A stretch of DNA of 64,000 bases, taken from assembly GCA_021768245.1 (NCBI GenBank), contig JAETNO010000019.1, positions 1-64,000 on the forward strand. The letters run 5' to 3'. The notes under the pieces are model-generated. The model was not told where the DNA came from. It searched no databases and saw only the letters and a list, made by a program, of their open reading frames with translations. Made by a program: the position numbers and the translations under genes. The stretch is from Bacteroidaceae bacterium (lineage in GTDB: Bacteria > Bacteroidota > Bacteroidia > Bacteroidales > Muribaculaceae). Below are positions 43,894-52,937 of this stretch, one piece after another (within the stretch, counting starts at the first letter, position 1; each line of letters begins with the position of its first letter).

Positions 43894-45966
43894 TTATTTC
43901 GAGCGCAATATAGCGAGGTCCCAAGGACCGATACTGATGCTGTCGCCTTTGGCTACAGTCTTGCCCGACAATAGGTCGCTCGCGGTCTTGCCCCTATTGG
44001 CAACCGTCACCGAACGCGGACTGTAGTTGAAGAGATAGTTGATTTCATGGCCCTGTCCATTTGTCCCGGAGCGCTTTATCACCGGGAATTCATATTCATC
44101 CTCGGCTATCAAGCCTTTCCCTACGGCTGCAAGGCGCACCACTTTGTTCATAAGCGCCTGCGAGGGATAAGTACCTATATAATATAGTTTCCCTTTGCCA
44201 TATTCATTTTCGGTAACCGCAGGCCACTGCCCGAAGAAAGGATGGTCGGCATAGGCAAGTGCCTTGGCGGTCTCGGGAACGAGGAATTCATACCATGTGC
44301 CGATACTGTTTGTGTCGCCGAGGCCAAAAGCGTTGTCACGGAGCTTCATGTCGCCTATAGTGGAATATTCCTGATAATAGAAACCACAGGCTTTCCTCAG
44401 CGGGCCGGGATGGCAGACTGGGCGCACGGCGGAATGTTCGTTGCAGTATGCGCTTTTGTGCATCATCACTACAGTGCCACCATCGCTCACGAACTTGTCG
44501 ATTGCCATCAGCAGACTGTCGTCGGCCACATAGAGGGGCGGAATCACGAGCATGGAATATTTGCTGAAATCCCTCATCTTGTCACACGGTACGATGTCGG
44601 TCTCTATATTCTGAGTGTAGAGTGCTCTGTGGGCGATATCGACTGGATAATTACCGTCGACGGGATAACCTCCTCTGTGATTATAGGGCATAAAGCCCAA
44701 GGCATGGTGGGAATCATGGCTATAGAGAATCGCCACCTTATTATCTTTTTTCAGGTTGACAATCTCCTTGCCGATGCGGTCAAGCTCGGATGCCGTGCGC
44801 TGAAACTCACGGTAGACACGGTTCGGTTCGAGGTCATGGCCTATGACTCCGCGCCAATATGTCTCCTGACCGTAGTGGAGAGTGGCCCAGTGCCAGTATT
44901 CCACCATGTTGGCTCCTGAAGCATAGTGGGAATATACATTCTGGCGCAACTGGTTGTCGTAGGGAGGATACTGGCCTGCCGAATCCCAGCCCGTGCCCTG
45001 CGCGTTGGTTTCGGTGATGAGATAGTTGTTGCCGGCGACAGTACGCATGAAATCGCCCGCATATGCAATCAATTGACCGTCCTGGCCATCCTGCACGCCG
45101 TGATATACGTTGATTGCCGGATATTGCATCTGACGGAAAGATTCCACCTGGTCCACATTGTGGAAAGCCGGCATGAAACAATGGGTCACAAACTGGTCAG
45201 GACGCTTGTACTCATTGACAATATCACACTGCCAGTTGAGAAAATCGGCAATCTGCTTACGGTTATATCGTTCCCATTCATTCTTATAGGAAGGATTGGT
45301 CACCCCGTCGCGTTCATAGAACTCTTCCCAGGAGTTGATGTTCATGCCCCAGTAGTTCATGCCCCACTCTTTCGTAAGGAGGTCAAGGTCACCGCCGAAT
45401 TTATCCTTGATATAATTGCGGAACCCGATGAAATAGTCGCGGTTGTTCACTCCGCGCGCTTCAAGTTCGTTATCGACCTGATAGCCTATGATGGCGGGAT
45501 GCTTCGCATAGCGTTCAAGCATCTTGCGGATTATCCGTTCGCTGTAGAATTTATACGTAGGATTTGTGAAATCCATGTTCTGTCGTATGCCATAGTGCGA
45601 CTTCTCGCCACCGACCTTCTCAGACAGCACTTCGGGATGCTTGTGGGCAAGCCACGCCGGAATCGAATAAGTGGGAGTGCCGAGGATAACCTTTATTCCG
45701 GCAGCATGGAATTTATCGATAATCGTATCCATCCAACCGAACTCAAACACGCCCTCGCGAGGCTCGAAGAGCCCCCACGCCGATTCGCCGACACGAACCA
45801 CGGAAAGCCCGGCTTCCTTCATCATTGAGATGTCCTTGTCGAGACGGCTATAAGGCATGTATTCATGGTAGTATGCCGCCCCGTAGAGAGGCCTGTCGAA
45901 AACATATTGCGCACTCAGTTGCGAGACCGCAGCGAGCATAACAGCTCCTATAAGATATTTTTTCAT
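43894..45966 (-). CDS. GH42 beta-galactosidase
   Basis: The 690-residue protein has a signal peptide (MKKYLIGAVMLAAVSQLSAQ) and a GH42 fold: GAAYYHEYMP at the start of the barrel, RVGESAWGLFEP, IIGYQVDNELEA with the acid/base Glu, and LITETNAQGTGWD with the nucleophile Glu. A trimerisation domain (HDSHHALGF) and a small C-terminal beta domain follow. GH42 enzymes remove beta-galactose; some also act on alpha-L-arabinopyranosides. GH42 beside GH2 suggests two galactosyl linkages in the substrate. Confidence 0.87.
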   Translation of the reverse strand: MKKYLIGAVMLAAVSQLSAQYVFDRPLYGAAYYHEYMPYSRLDKDISMMKEAGLSVVRVGESAWGLFEPREGVFEFGWMDTIIDKFHAAGIKVILGTPTYSIPAWLAHKHPEVLSEKVGGEKSHYGIRQNMDFTNPTYKFYSERIIRKMLERYAKHPAIIGYQVDNELEARGVNNRDYFIGFRNYIKDKFGGDLDLLTKEWGMNYWGMNINSWEEFYERDGVTNPSYKNEWERYNRKQIADFLNWQCDIVNEYKRPDQFVTHCFMPAFHNVDQVESFRQMQYPAINVYHGVQDGQDGQLIAYAGDFMRTVAGNNYLITETNAQGTGWDSAGQYPPYDNQLRQNVYSHYASGANMVEYWHWATLHYGQETYWRGVIGHDLEPNRVYREFQRTASELDRIGKEIVNLKKDNKVAILYSHDSHHALGFMPYNHRGGYPVDGNYPVDIAHRALYTQNIETDIVPCDKMRDFSKYSMLVIPPLYVADDSLLMAIDKFVSDGGTVVMMHKSAYCNEHSAVRPVCHPGPLRKACGFYYQEYSTIGDMKLRDNAFGLGDTNSIGTWYEFLVPETAKALAYADHPFFGQWPAVTENEYGKGKLYYIGTYPSQALMNKVVRLAAVGKGLIAEDEYEFPVIKRSGTNGQGHEINYLFNYSPRSVTVANRGKTASDLLSGKTVAKGDSISIGPWDLAILRSK

Positions 45967-46042
45967 GGCTTATTTTCCTATCTGCCCTTATGCAGTAAAA
46001 GCAGACGCAGTTTATTTTAAAATCGGAATTAATGGAGGGCAA

Positions 46043-47626
46043 TCAGTCCTTTTCAATGAATTCAAACCAGTCGAAATCGGCAGGATTAGCGTTGTCCTTG
46101 CCATTGCCGGAGGCATACATAGCGATGAATACGCCTGTAAAGCCGGTGATAACCTCGTTTGAAAGGTTGCGTGTAGTGGCTGTACCCACAAGGCGTGCTG
46201 ACTTTCCGTCCTTATCCTTGACATAAAATTTATATTCATCCTTGTCAGCACTTATCGAGAGAATCACCTCCCCGTCTGGAATATCCACACATTTAACGTC
46301 CTCTTCGCGGTCATTAAGATAGCGGCGCAGCATGGCCACCCTGCGTCCTCCGCGCTCGGTCACGAGCAAATCATAGTGGTTTTTATCATTGCCGCGAATA
46401 AGCAGGCCGGCCTCCTCGTTTTCGGCTGTCGGGACAAACGACATCTTCGTTGAAATTTCAGCATTTATCGAAGTCTGACGGCGTCCGACGAAGGCAGGCG
46501 AATCATTCTGTTTCAATGAGAGTGCCGAACCGTTGAGGCGAAGATGCCCGGGATTGGCTGTGAGCGACCAGTCCTTCTCATATGGATTGCGAAGGAAATA
46601 CCAGTGGAGATTCAGCTCCGTGTTGTCGAAATCATCGCGTGCCGGCTCTTTCTCCCAAGGGTGCCAAGGAAGGTCAGGACGTTCATATTCCTCTTTTACA
46701 ACACCGTCGGTACCGACTTTCGGCCAGCCGTCGGCAGACCATGTCACGGGAGCAAGGAAAGTCTCACGACCGATATGCTGGTACTTGCCGTTCTGAGGAC
46801 GGATTCCGAGACATACCGCCCACCAGCTCTCATCCTGGAGCTGCACGAGGTCTGCATGGCCTATGGCCTGGAATGGATGGTCAGGCCGGCTCATGTTAGA
46901 GAGCACAGGATTAAGCGGACTCGGTTCATAAGGGCCATAAGGGTTCTTGCTTCGCTGAATCACCTCGCGGTGCTCATAACCGGTGCCGCCTTCAGCCGAC
47001 ATTATATAATAATAGTCTCCTATCTTATAGAAATGTGGCCCTTCGGGAGATGAGCCTCCAAGGCCGCTCGCCACCTTGCGACGCGGTTCAATTTCCTTGC
47101 CGGTAGTAACGTCAATAGTCCCAAGCAGGAAAGAGCCTGCGTTGTCAGGACTCAGATAATATGCCTTACCGTCGTAGAAGTCAATCGAGGGGTCTACCCA
47201 CCACTGGTCAAACCACACGGGTTCAGACCATGGGCCGGCGGGATTTTCTGCCGTGAGGATTGAAATGCCGTGAGTTCCCTCGCCTCCATAGTTAGTGCCT
47301 ATGATGTAAAATTTACCGTCATGATAGCGCAAGGTCGGGGCATACTGACCGCCTGAAGTGCCTGCTCCTTTAAGCGGATTGCTTTGCGGAGTCGCAGCCG
47401 CATGGCCTATAAGCTTCCAGTTGACCAAATCCTTGCTGTGGTAGACAGGCAAGCCGGGATAATATTCAAAGGTGGAGGTGACGAGATAGAAATCATCGCC
47501 CACCCTGCATATGCTCGGGTCCGGATTCATGCCGGTCAATATAGGATTCCTGTAAGTCTCAGTTGCCATGACTGAAGAGAGAGCCATCAAGGAAAATGCG
47601 GCTAATGACAGTAGTTTCTTTTTCAT
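46043..47626 (-). CDS. GH43 beta-xylosidase/alpha-L-arabinofuranosidase
   Basis: The 527-residue protein has a signal peptide and a five-bladed propeller opening with YRNPILTGMNPDPSICRVGDD, where the Asp of DPS is the general base. DPSIDFYDG supplies the pKa-modulating Asp, and SPEGPHFYK the acid Glu. A C-terminal beta-sandwich (from about residue 330) is the usual GH43 C2 domain. It could remove arabinofuranose or xylose decorations. It is the first gene of a GH43-GH42-GH2-GH29 cluster and is divergent from the regulator. Confidence 0.85.
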   Translation of the reverse strand: MKKKLLSLAAFSLMALSSVMATETYRNPILTGMNPDPSICRVGDDFYLVTSTFEYYPGLPVYHSKDLVNWKLIGHAAATPQSNPLKGAGTSGGQYAPTLRYHDGKFYIIGTNYGGEGTHGISILTAENPAGPWSEPVWFDQWWVDPSIDFYDGKAYYLSPDNAGSFLLGTIDVTTGKEIEPRRKVASGLGGSSPEGPHFYKIGDYYYIMSAEGGTGYEHREVIQRSKNPYGPYEPSPLNPVLSNMSRPDHPFQAIGHADLVQLQDESWWAVCLGIRPQNGKYQHIGRETFLAPVTWSADGWPKVGTDGVVKEEYERPDLPWHPWEKEPARDDFDNTELNLHWYFLRNPYEKDWSLTANPGHLRLNGSALSLKQNDSPAFVGRRQTSINAEISTKMSFVPTAENEEAGLLIRGNDKNHYDLLVTERGGRRVAMLRRYLNDREEDVKCVDIPDGEVILSISADKDEYKFYVKDKDGKSARLVGTATTRNLSNEVITGFTGVFIAMYASGNGKDNANPADFDWFEFIEKD

Positions 47627-47652
47627 CGGATATTCTTTTTAGTTACCAAGTG

Positions 47653-47660
47653 CAAAGATA
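47653..47660 (-). promoter_or_regulatory. -7 box of GH43 gene cluster
   Basis: The minus strand reads TATCTTTG 26 nt before the GH43 ATG. Confidence 0.5.
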
Positions 47661-47731
47661 AGCCAAGTGGCACGAGCATCCCGTCCCCTATAATATACAT
47701 TGCTGTGACATTGGTTAAAAGAGCATTAAAC

Positions 47732-47770
47732 AAATGTTGCAAAAAAGATATATTTTTGTTAACAACATTT
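47732..47770. repeat. AAATGTTG/CAACATTT inverted repeat in divergent promoter
   Basis: AAATGTTG (47732-47739) and CAACATTT (47763-47770) flank an AT-rich 23 nt between the GH43 and regulator promoters. It is similar to the repeat upstream of susC and may be a regulator site. Confidence 0.4.
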
Positions 47771-47869
47771 AATACAAATCTCTTTTACAACTACTTATCT
47801 ACCCTGTGCAAACTCATGACGAATCATCAATAAACAGTTGTCATGATGGTGGGAGGAGATTATTTTGCT

Positions 47870-47877
47870 TAATTTTG
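47870..47877 (+). promoter_or_regulatory. -7 box of HTCS gene
   Basis: TAATTTTG, 17 nt before ATG 47895. It excludes an upstream in-frame start at 47865, which lies before the box. Confidence 0.5.
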
Positions 47878-47894
47878 TAGGTATAAACCAATCA

Positions 47895-50800
47895 ATGATG
47901 AAGCGAATAGTCTCCACCCTCATGCTTCTTGTATCATTGGTGACATATGCCACCGACGATATAAGATTCATGCACCTCACCATGAAAGACGGGCTCAGCG
48001 ACAGCCAGATTAGCCATATTACACGTGACTCCCAGGGGTTCATGTGGATATCGACATCCCACGGCCTGAATAGATATGACGGTTACTCGTTCAAGACTTT
48101 CCTTAAAGACAATAACACACCGGGGTCTATTCCTTTCTATTCCGTGCAGAATGTGCAGGAAGACTCCGAAGGCATGCTTTGGATTGGTTTCGTAAACTCC
48201 CAATATGCCTGCTACAATCCACGCAAAGAAATATTTTTTGACGCCGGAGAAATTCTTGCAGAAAGATATAGTATAAATGAAAAACCAATTTTCATTTACA
48301 TTGACTCAAAGAAAGACATATGGGTGGAGACGGTCGCAGGCAATATGTTCCACTGCGACACAAAGGCGGGCAAAACCATCGCATTGCCCGACGGTCGCAT
48401 GGCTGGAGCATCCCTCACCGACATGAGGGAAGACCACAGCGGAATTATAAGAATCTATTCAAACGGACTGTTTGACCACATCGACCGCGCGACAGCAAAA
48501 ATAGATTACAGAAACGACTATCTAATAAAAGCTCAACCACTTAGCGAGTGTAATTTCAAAATCTACTGTGATCAGGAAGGAGACTATTGGATATACTGCA
48601 TGTCAGGAGCATGGCTCTACCGTACCCACACCAAAGAATGGGAGCATCTCTCCGGCATGACGGCCACGGCCAATAAACTGAGTGGTAAAAACATCCGCGA
48701 CATCACCTCCGACCGTCACGGACGCATATGGATAGCCATCGATAATGCAGGCATCGACATTATAGACAAAAAAAGCATGACGGTTGAGCATGTCAGCAAC
48801 GATGTAGCCGATGAAAGGAGCCTCGGACAGAACAGCGTCACCTGCCTTTACACCGATACAGATGGCGGGATATGGGTAGGCACATTCAAACGCGGGGTTT
48901 CATATTACAATGAAAGTCTTTTCAAATTTCGCACGGACAGATTTCTGACATTCAATAATATGCCCGATTTCAATCCCGATGTAAGTGCAATCGTCGAGGA
49001 CAGCAACGGCAATCTCTGCATGGGCATACCTGACGGCATTATAAGGGTAAACAGAAATACGAAGAAAAAGGAGCTTGTAAGACTTCCCGATAACGACAAT
49101 CTTTATGTCCCCAACGATGTAATCATCTGCATGACGACAGGCATTGACGGGAAGATATGGATGGGCACCTACAGCCATGGTTTGATGTCGTATGACGGAA
49201 AGACATTCCGTCACCATGCCCTCGACGGCAACAATATCCATTCATCAGTCAACCGCACGATATGGTCAATCGCCAAGGACAAATCAGGATATCTATGGAT
49301 AGGAAGCTGGGGACAAGGGCTCTACGGTCTCGACCCGGCAACAGGACGCGTCACTTCTTATAGTGACGGTAGCTCACACAATGACCAGATTGCCTCAATA
49401 TGCATATCAAAAGACAATTGTATCTACATGGCGACTACCTACGGATTGCTTATCTACAATCCAATGACCGGAAAATTCGCCAAAACGATAGGCAACAGAA
49501 AGGGAGACCAGACTTTTTCCAGCACTCAAATAGTGCAGGTCTACGAAGACAGCCGCGACATGCTATGGGTGGCGACACGTGAAGGGCTCGACCTTTACGA
49601 CAGACGCAAGGACGAGGTCACCACACCGATAAAAGAACTGAGCCAGACTATTATCCACGGAATCGTGGAGGACAATGACAAAAATCTTTGGGTCACCACC
49701 TCCAAAGGAATTTACTATATAGTGGTCAACGGCGACCCGGCTTCGCAAACCTACACCTTCTCACACAATAAGTATAACGACCTCAGTTTGCTCGACAATT
49801 TCGGATTCAACGAGAGAACTATCATCAAACATTCCTCAGGCACCATAGCCGTCGGCGGAGTAAACGGCATCAGCTTCATCAATCCTTCCAATCTAAAATA
49901 TGACACCTCGATACCTCAGATAAAATTCACCGGACTCCAGCTCTTCAACCGCGATGTCAAAATAGACAGTGTCTACGACGGCAGAAAAATCATTGACACC
50001 TCCCTTGCATATGCCAAGTCAATACATCTGAATCACAATCAGAATGTATTTTCGGTGAGCTTCTCGGCCATGAACTATGTGCTTCCGGAAAAAATCAAGT
50101 ATATGTATAAACTCGAAGGCTTTGACTCCGAGTGGACGGTTTCAAACTCCAACAAGCTGACATATACCAATCTCGCTCCCGGAGAATATACCTTGAAAAT
50201 AAAGGCCATAAACAGCGACGGATATGCGAGCGACAAAACGGCGGAACTAAAAATCGTGATAGCCCCTCCATTCTATCGTTCATGGGTGGCATATGTCATT
50301 TACGCAATCCTCCTTCTATGCGTGGTGTTGCTCGTCAGGGCCTATATGCGCCATAATGAGCAGCAGAAGTACAAGCTTATGAAAATACGGCAGGAAGCCC
50401 GTCACAAACATGAGATTGACGACATGAAACTCCGCTTTTTCACCAATATAAGCCACGACCTGCGCACTCCCCTCACCCTTATCCTGACTCCGCTTGAATA
50501 TGTAATCGAACACACCGAGAATCCTGACCTGAGGGATAAACTCGTGATGGCACGCAACAATGCCATGCGTCTGCTCGGCATGGTCAACCAACTTCTTGAC
50601 TTCCGCAAGAGCGATATGAAAGGTCACAATCTCAATCCGACAAGGGGCGATATAGTCGACACCGTTCATACGATATGCAACAATTTCATCGAGTACTCAG
50701 AACATCACAACATCAATCTCACGTTCTACTCTTCTGTCAAGAGCCTCTACATGATGTTTGACGAAGACAAAATCTGCAAGATTGTGATGAACCTACTTTC

Positions 50801-52022
50801 AAACGCATTTAAATTCACACCCGAAGGAGGAAGGGTAGACGTGTCACTCGACGTGATTCCGGCATCGGGAGGAAAACCCGAACTACTTGAAATAAAGGTG
50901 GCCGACAACGGTTGCGGCATCAGCGACGAACACAAGAGACTCATTTTCGACCGCTTCTACCAAGTGCCACAGAAAGGCGGACGCACATCGAGCGGAAGCG
51001 GAGTCGGGCTTAACTTAGTGAAAGAATTCGTCACCCTCCATAAAGGCTCTGTAACCGTATGCGACAATGTCGGGAAAGGGAGCGTGTTTATCATCGAACT
51101 GCCAATTGTGAAGAGCGACACAATCACTGCTCCTACTTCCTCCCCCACGGAAAAATCTCCAGGCAATGAACCGGCTGATAAGGAAGACGGGAATACTGTC
51201 GCCACAGAGATTAAAAAGCCAGCCAAACCTATCGCGGAAAACAAGGACGACAAGCGTCCAACAGTTCTCATTGTGGACGACAATGCCGATTTCCGCAACT
51301 TCATGAAAGACTGCCTGAAGAACGACTATGTCACATACGAGGCTCCAGACGGGGCAAAAGCGTGGGAAATAATTCCCGAACTCCAGCCCGATATCATCGT
51401 GTCCGACGTGATGATGCCGGAAATGGACGGAAACGAGCTCTGCAGGCTTGTTAAAAACGACATAAGGACGTCACACATCCTCTTGATTCTGCTGACGGCA
51501 AGAGCTGCCAAGGAACATGAGCTTAAAGGTCTCGAAAGCGGGGCTGACGACTATATCACCAAGCCCTTCGACCTCAACATATTCACCCGCCGCATAAAGA
51601 ATCTGCTTCAGTATCGTCGCGATTCCCACAAACAACCGATGGAGATAGCCCCGAGCAAAATCAACATCACTCCTCTCGACCAGAAACTGATGCAGAAAGC
51701 CGTGCGTTATGTAGAGGACAATCTCAGCCGTAGCGAGCTCTCAGTCGAGGAACTCAGCAGCGAACTTGGCATGAGCCGCGTCCATCTCTATAAGAAAATG
51801 GTTTCCATCACAGGCAAGACCCCTATTGAATTCATCCGTATCATCCGCCTCAAACGCGCCGCGCAGCTCCTTACTGAAAGCCAGTTGAGCATAGCTGAAG
51901 TGACCTATCAGACAGGATTCAACAACCTGAACCTCTTCCGTAAATATTTCAAAAACGAATTCGGAATCCTGCCCTCGGAATATCAGTCCAAACACGGTAA
52001 GAAATACAACGAGTCCATCTGA
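47895..52022 (+). CDS. Hybrid two-component system regulator of the PUL
   Basis: The 1375-residue protein starts MMKRIVSTLMLLVSLVTYA, a signal peptide. It has about 14 periplasmic Reg_prop propeller repeats (GFMWISTSHGLNRYDGY is the first), a Y_Y_Y domain, a membrane span near 795-817, a HisKA domain with His854 in NISHDLRTPL, an ATPase domain (NLLSNAFKF, DNGCGI, GSGVGL), a receiver with phospho-Asp about residue 1170 in SDVMMPEMDG, and a C-terminal AraC helix-turn-helix. It should sense a glycan fragment in the periplasm and directly activate PUL promoters. All modules look intact. Confidence 0.93.
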   Translation: MMKRIVSTLMLLVSLVTYATDDIRFMHLTMKDGLSDSQISHITRDSQGFMWISTSHGLNRYDGYSFKTFLKDNNTPGSIPFYSVQNVQEDSEGMLWIGFVNSQYACYNPRKEIFFDAGEILAERYSINEKPIFIYIDSKKDIWVETVAGNMFHCDTKAGKTIALPDGRMAGASLTDMREDHSGIIRIYSNGLFDHIDRATAKIDYRNDYLIKAQPLSECNFKIYCDQEGDYWIYCMSGAWLYRTHTKEWEHLSGMTATANKLSGKNIRDITSDRHGRIWIAIDNAGIDIIDKKSMTVEHVSNDVADERSLGQNSVTCLYTDTDGGIWVGTFKRGVSYYNESLFKFRTDRFLTFNNMPDFNPDVSAIVEDSNGNLCMGIPDGIIRVNRNTKKKELVRLPDNDNLYVPNDVIICMTTGIDGKIWMGTYSHGLMSYDGKTFRHHALDGNNIHSSVNRTIWSIAKDKSGYLWIGSWGQGLYGLDPATGRVTSYSDGSSHNDQIASICISKDNCIYMATTYGLLIYNPMTGKFAKTIGNRKGDQTFSSTQIVQVYEDSRDMLWVATREGLDLYDRRKDEVTTPIKELSQTIIHGIVEDNDKNLWVTTSKGIYYIVVNGDPASQTYTFSHNKYNDLSLLDNFGFNERTIIKHSSGTIAVGGVNGISFINPSNLKYDTSIPQIKFTGLQLFNRDVKIDSVYDGRKIIDTSLAYAKSIHLNHNQNVFSVSFSAMNYVLPEKIKYMYKLEGFDSEWTVSNSNKLTYTNLAPGEYTLKIKAINSDGYASDKTAELKIVIAPPFYRSWVAYVIYAILLLCVVLLVRAYMRHNEQQKYKLMKIRQEARHKHEIDDMKLRFFTNISHDLRTPLTLILTPLEYVIEHTENPDLRDKLVMARNNAMRLLGMVNQLLDFRKSDMKGHNLNPTRGDIVDTVHTICNNFIEYSEHHNINLTFYSSVKSLYMMFDEDKICKIVMNLLSNAFKFTPEGGRVDVSLDVIPASGGKPELLEIKVADNGCGISDEHKRLIFDRFYQVPQKGGRTSSGSGVGLNLVKEFVTLHKGSVTVCDNVGKGSVFIIELPIVKSDTITAPTSSPTEKSPGNEPADKEDGNTVATEIKKPAKPIAENKDDKRPTVLIVDDNADFRNFMKDCLKNDYVTYEAPDGAKAWEIIPELQPDIIVSDVMMPEMDGNELCRLVKNDIRTSHILLILLTARAAKEHELKGLESGADDYITKPFDLNIFTRRIKNLLQYRRDSHKQPMEIAPSKINITPLDQKLMQKAVRYVEDNLSRSELSVEELSSELGMSRVHLYKKMVSITGKTPIEFIRIIRLKRAAQLLTESQLSIAEVTYQTGFNNLNLFRKYFKNEFGILPSEYQSKHGKKYNESI

Positions 52023-52035
52023 AAAACAGATGGAC
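52013..52035. terminator. Hairpin at HTCS stop codon
   Basis: GTCCATCTG (52013-52021) and CAGATGGAC (52027-52035) pair perfectly around AAAAA. The stop TGA lies in it. No strong T-run follows on either strand, so termination is only likely. Confidence 0.5.
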
Positions 52036-52065
52036 CCGAATAAAATTATAAACATCAATATTATT

Positions 52066-52914
52066 TCAGATTTCCTCACGGAGCCATTTTTCAAGCTCCT
52101 CTTTCCATTGGTGTTTATAAATAAATCCGTCGCCATATCCCCAGCCATGACCGCCTTCGGGATAGGCATGCAATGAAGCCCTTACGTTCTTGGCAAGCAG
52201 AGCCATGTAATAATTCACTCCGTTGGCCACGGGCACAGCCCCATCGTCAGACGAAAGCATGATGAAAGCCTTCGGTGTCTCGGAAGTTACCTGAAGTTCA
52301 TTGGAGAACTTTTCCTCCAGTTCCTTTGTAGGATTCTTCCCAAGAAGATTCTCGCGGGAACCGCCATGGGTATATGCAGGATCCATCGTTATGACAGGGT
52401 AGAAAAGCACCTGAAAATCAGGTCGTGAATCGGAAGAGCCATAGTGGGTGGCAAGCGTAGAGGCGAGATGCCCACCGGCAGAGGCACCCATGATGCCGAC
52501 TTTCGAAGGATTTACGCCCCACTCATCGGCATGACTGCGCACGAGACGCACCGCCTGTTCGGCGTCGGCAAGAGGCAATTCGTGGTTACCTTGTGGAAGA
52601 CGGTATTTGAGCACCACATAAGTGATTCCCTGGGCGTTGAACCACTCAGCCATCCCATGCCCCTCATGGCCGGTAGCTTCCCAACCGTAACCGCCACCCG
52701 GACACATTATTATCGCTTTTCCGTTAGGCTTCTTGGGGACATAGACCGTAAGGCCGGGATTGCGCGTGAAATCGTTCTCGTCAATCATCGCGGCGATAGC
52801 TTCGGGCGATGCCCCTGCGGGAGTGTCTTTCTCCCACAGCAGCATCTGCACCTTAGTCTGAGCCTGCACCGCCATTCCGGCCATAAGCATGCAGGCCAAT
52901 ATAAATTTTTTCAT
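52066..52914 (-). CDS. Exported alpha/beta-hydrolase esterase
   Basis: The 282-residue protein has a signal peptide (ending AVQAQ) and an esterase/lipase alpha/beta fold: oxyanion loop CPGGGYGW, nucleophile Ser in GASAGGH, Asp in SSDDGAVP and His in PEGGHGWG. Related Bacteroidales enzymes deacetylate xylan or other hemicellulose. It lies 23 nt after the GH97 gene in the same operon and is convergent with the regulator. It may act as a second deacetylase beside the SASA enzyme. Confidence 0.82.
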   Translation of the reverse strand: MKKFILACMLMAGMAVQAQTKVQMLLWEKDTPAGASPEAIAAMIDENDFTRNPGLTVYVPKKPNGKAIIMCPGGGYGWEATGHEGHGMAEWFNAQGITYVVLKYRLPQGNHELPLADAEQAVRLVRSHADEWGVNPSKVGIMGASAGGHLASTLATHYGSSDSRPDFQVLFYPVITMDPAYTHGGSRENLLGKNPTKELEEKFSNELQVTSETPKAFIMLSSDDGAVPVANGVNYYMALLAKNVRASLHAYPEGGHGWGYGDGFIYKHQWKEELEKWLREEI

Positions 52915-52937
52915 AAATCGAGTTTTTTAATAATAGA

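Noticed and set aside
44926..45828. 300-codon plus-strand open frame
   Set aside because: Antisense shadow of the GH42 gene, without promoter or domains.
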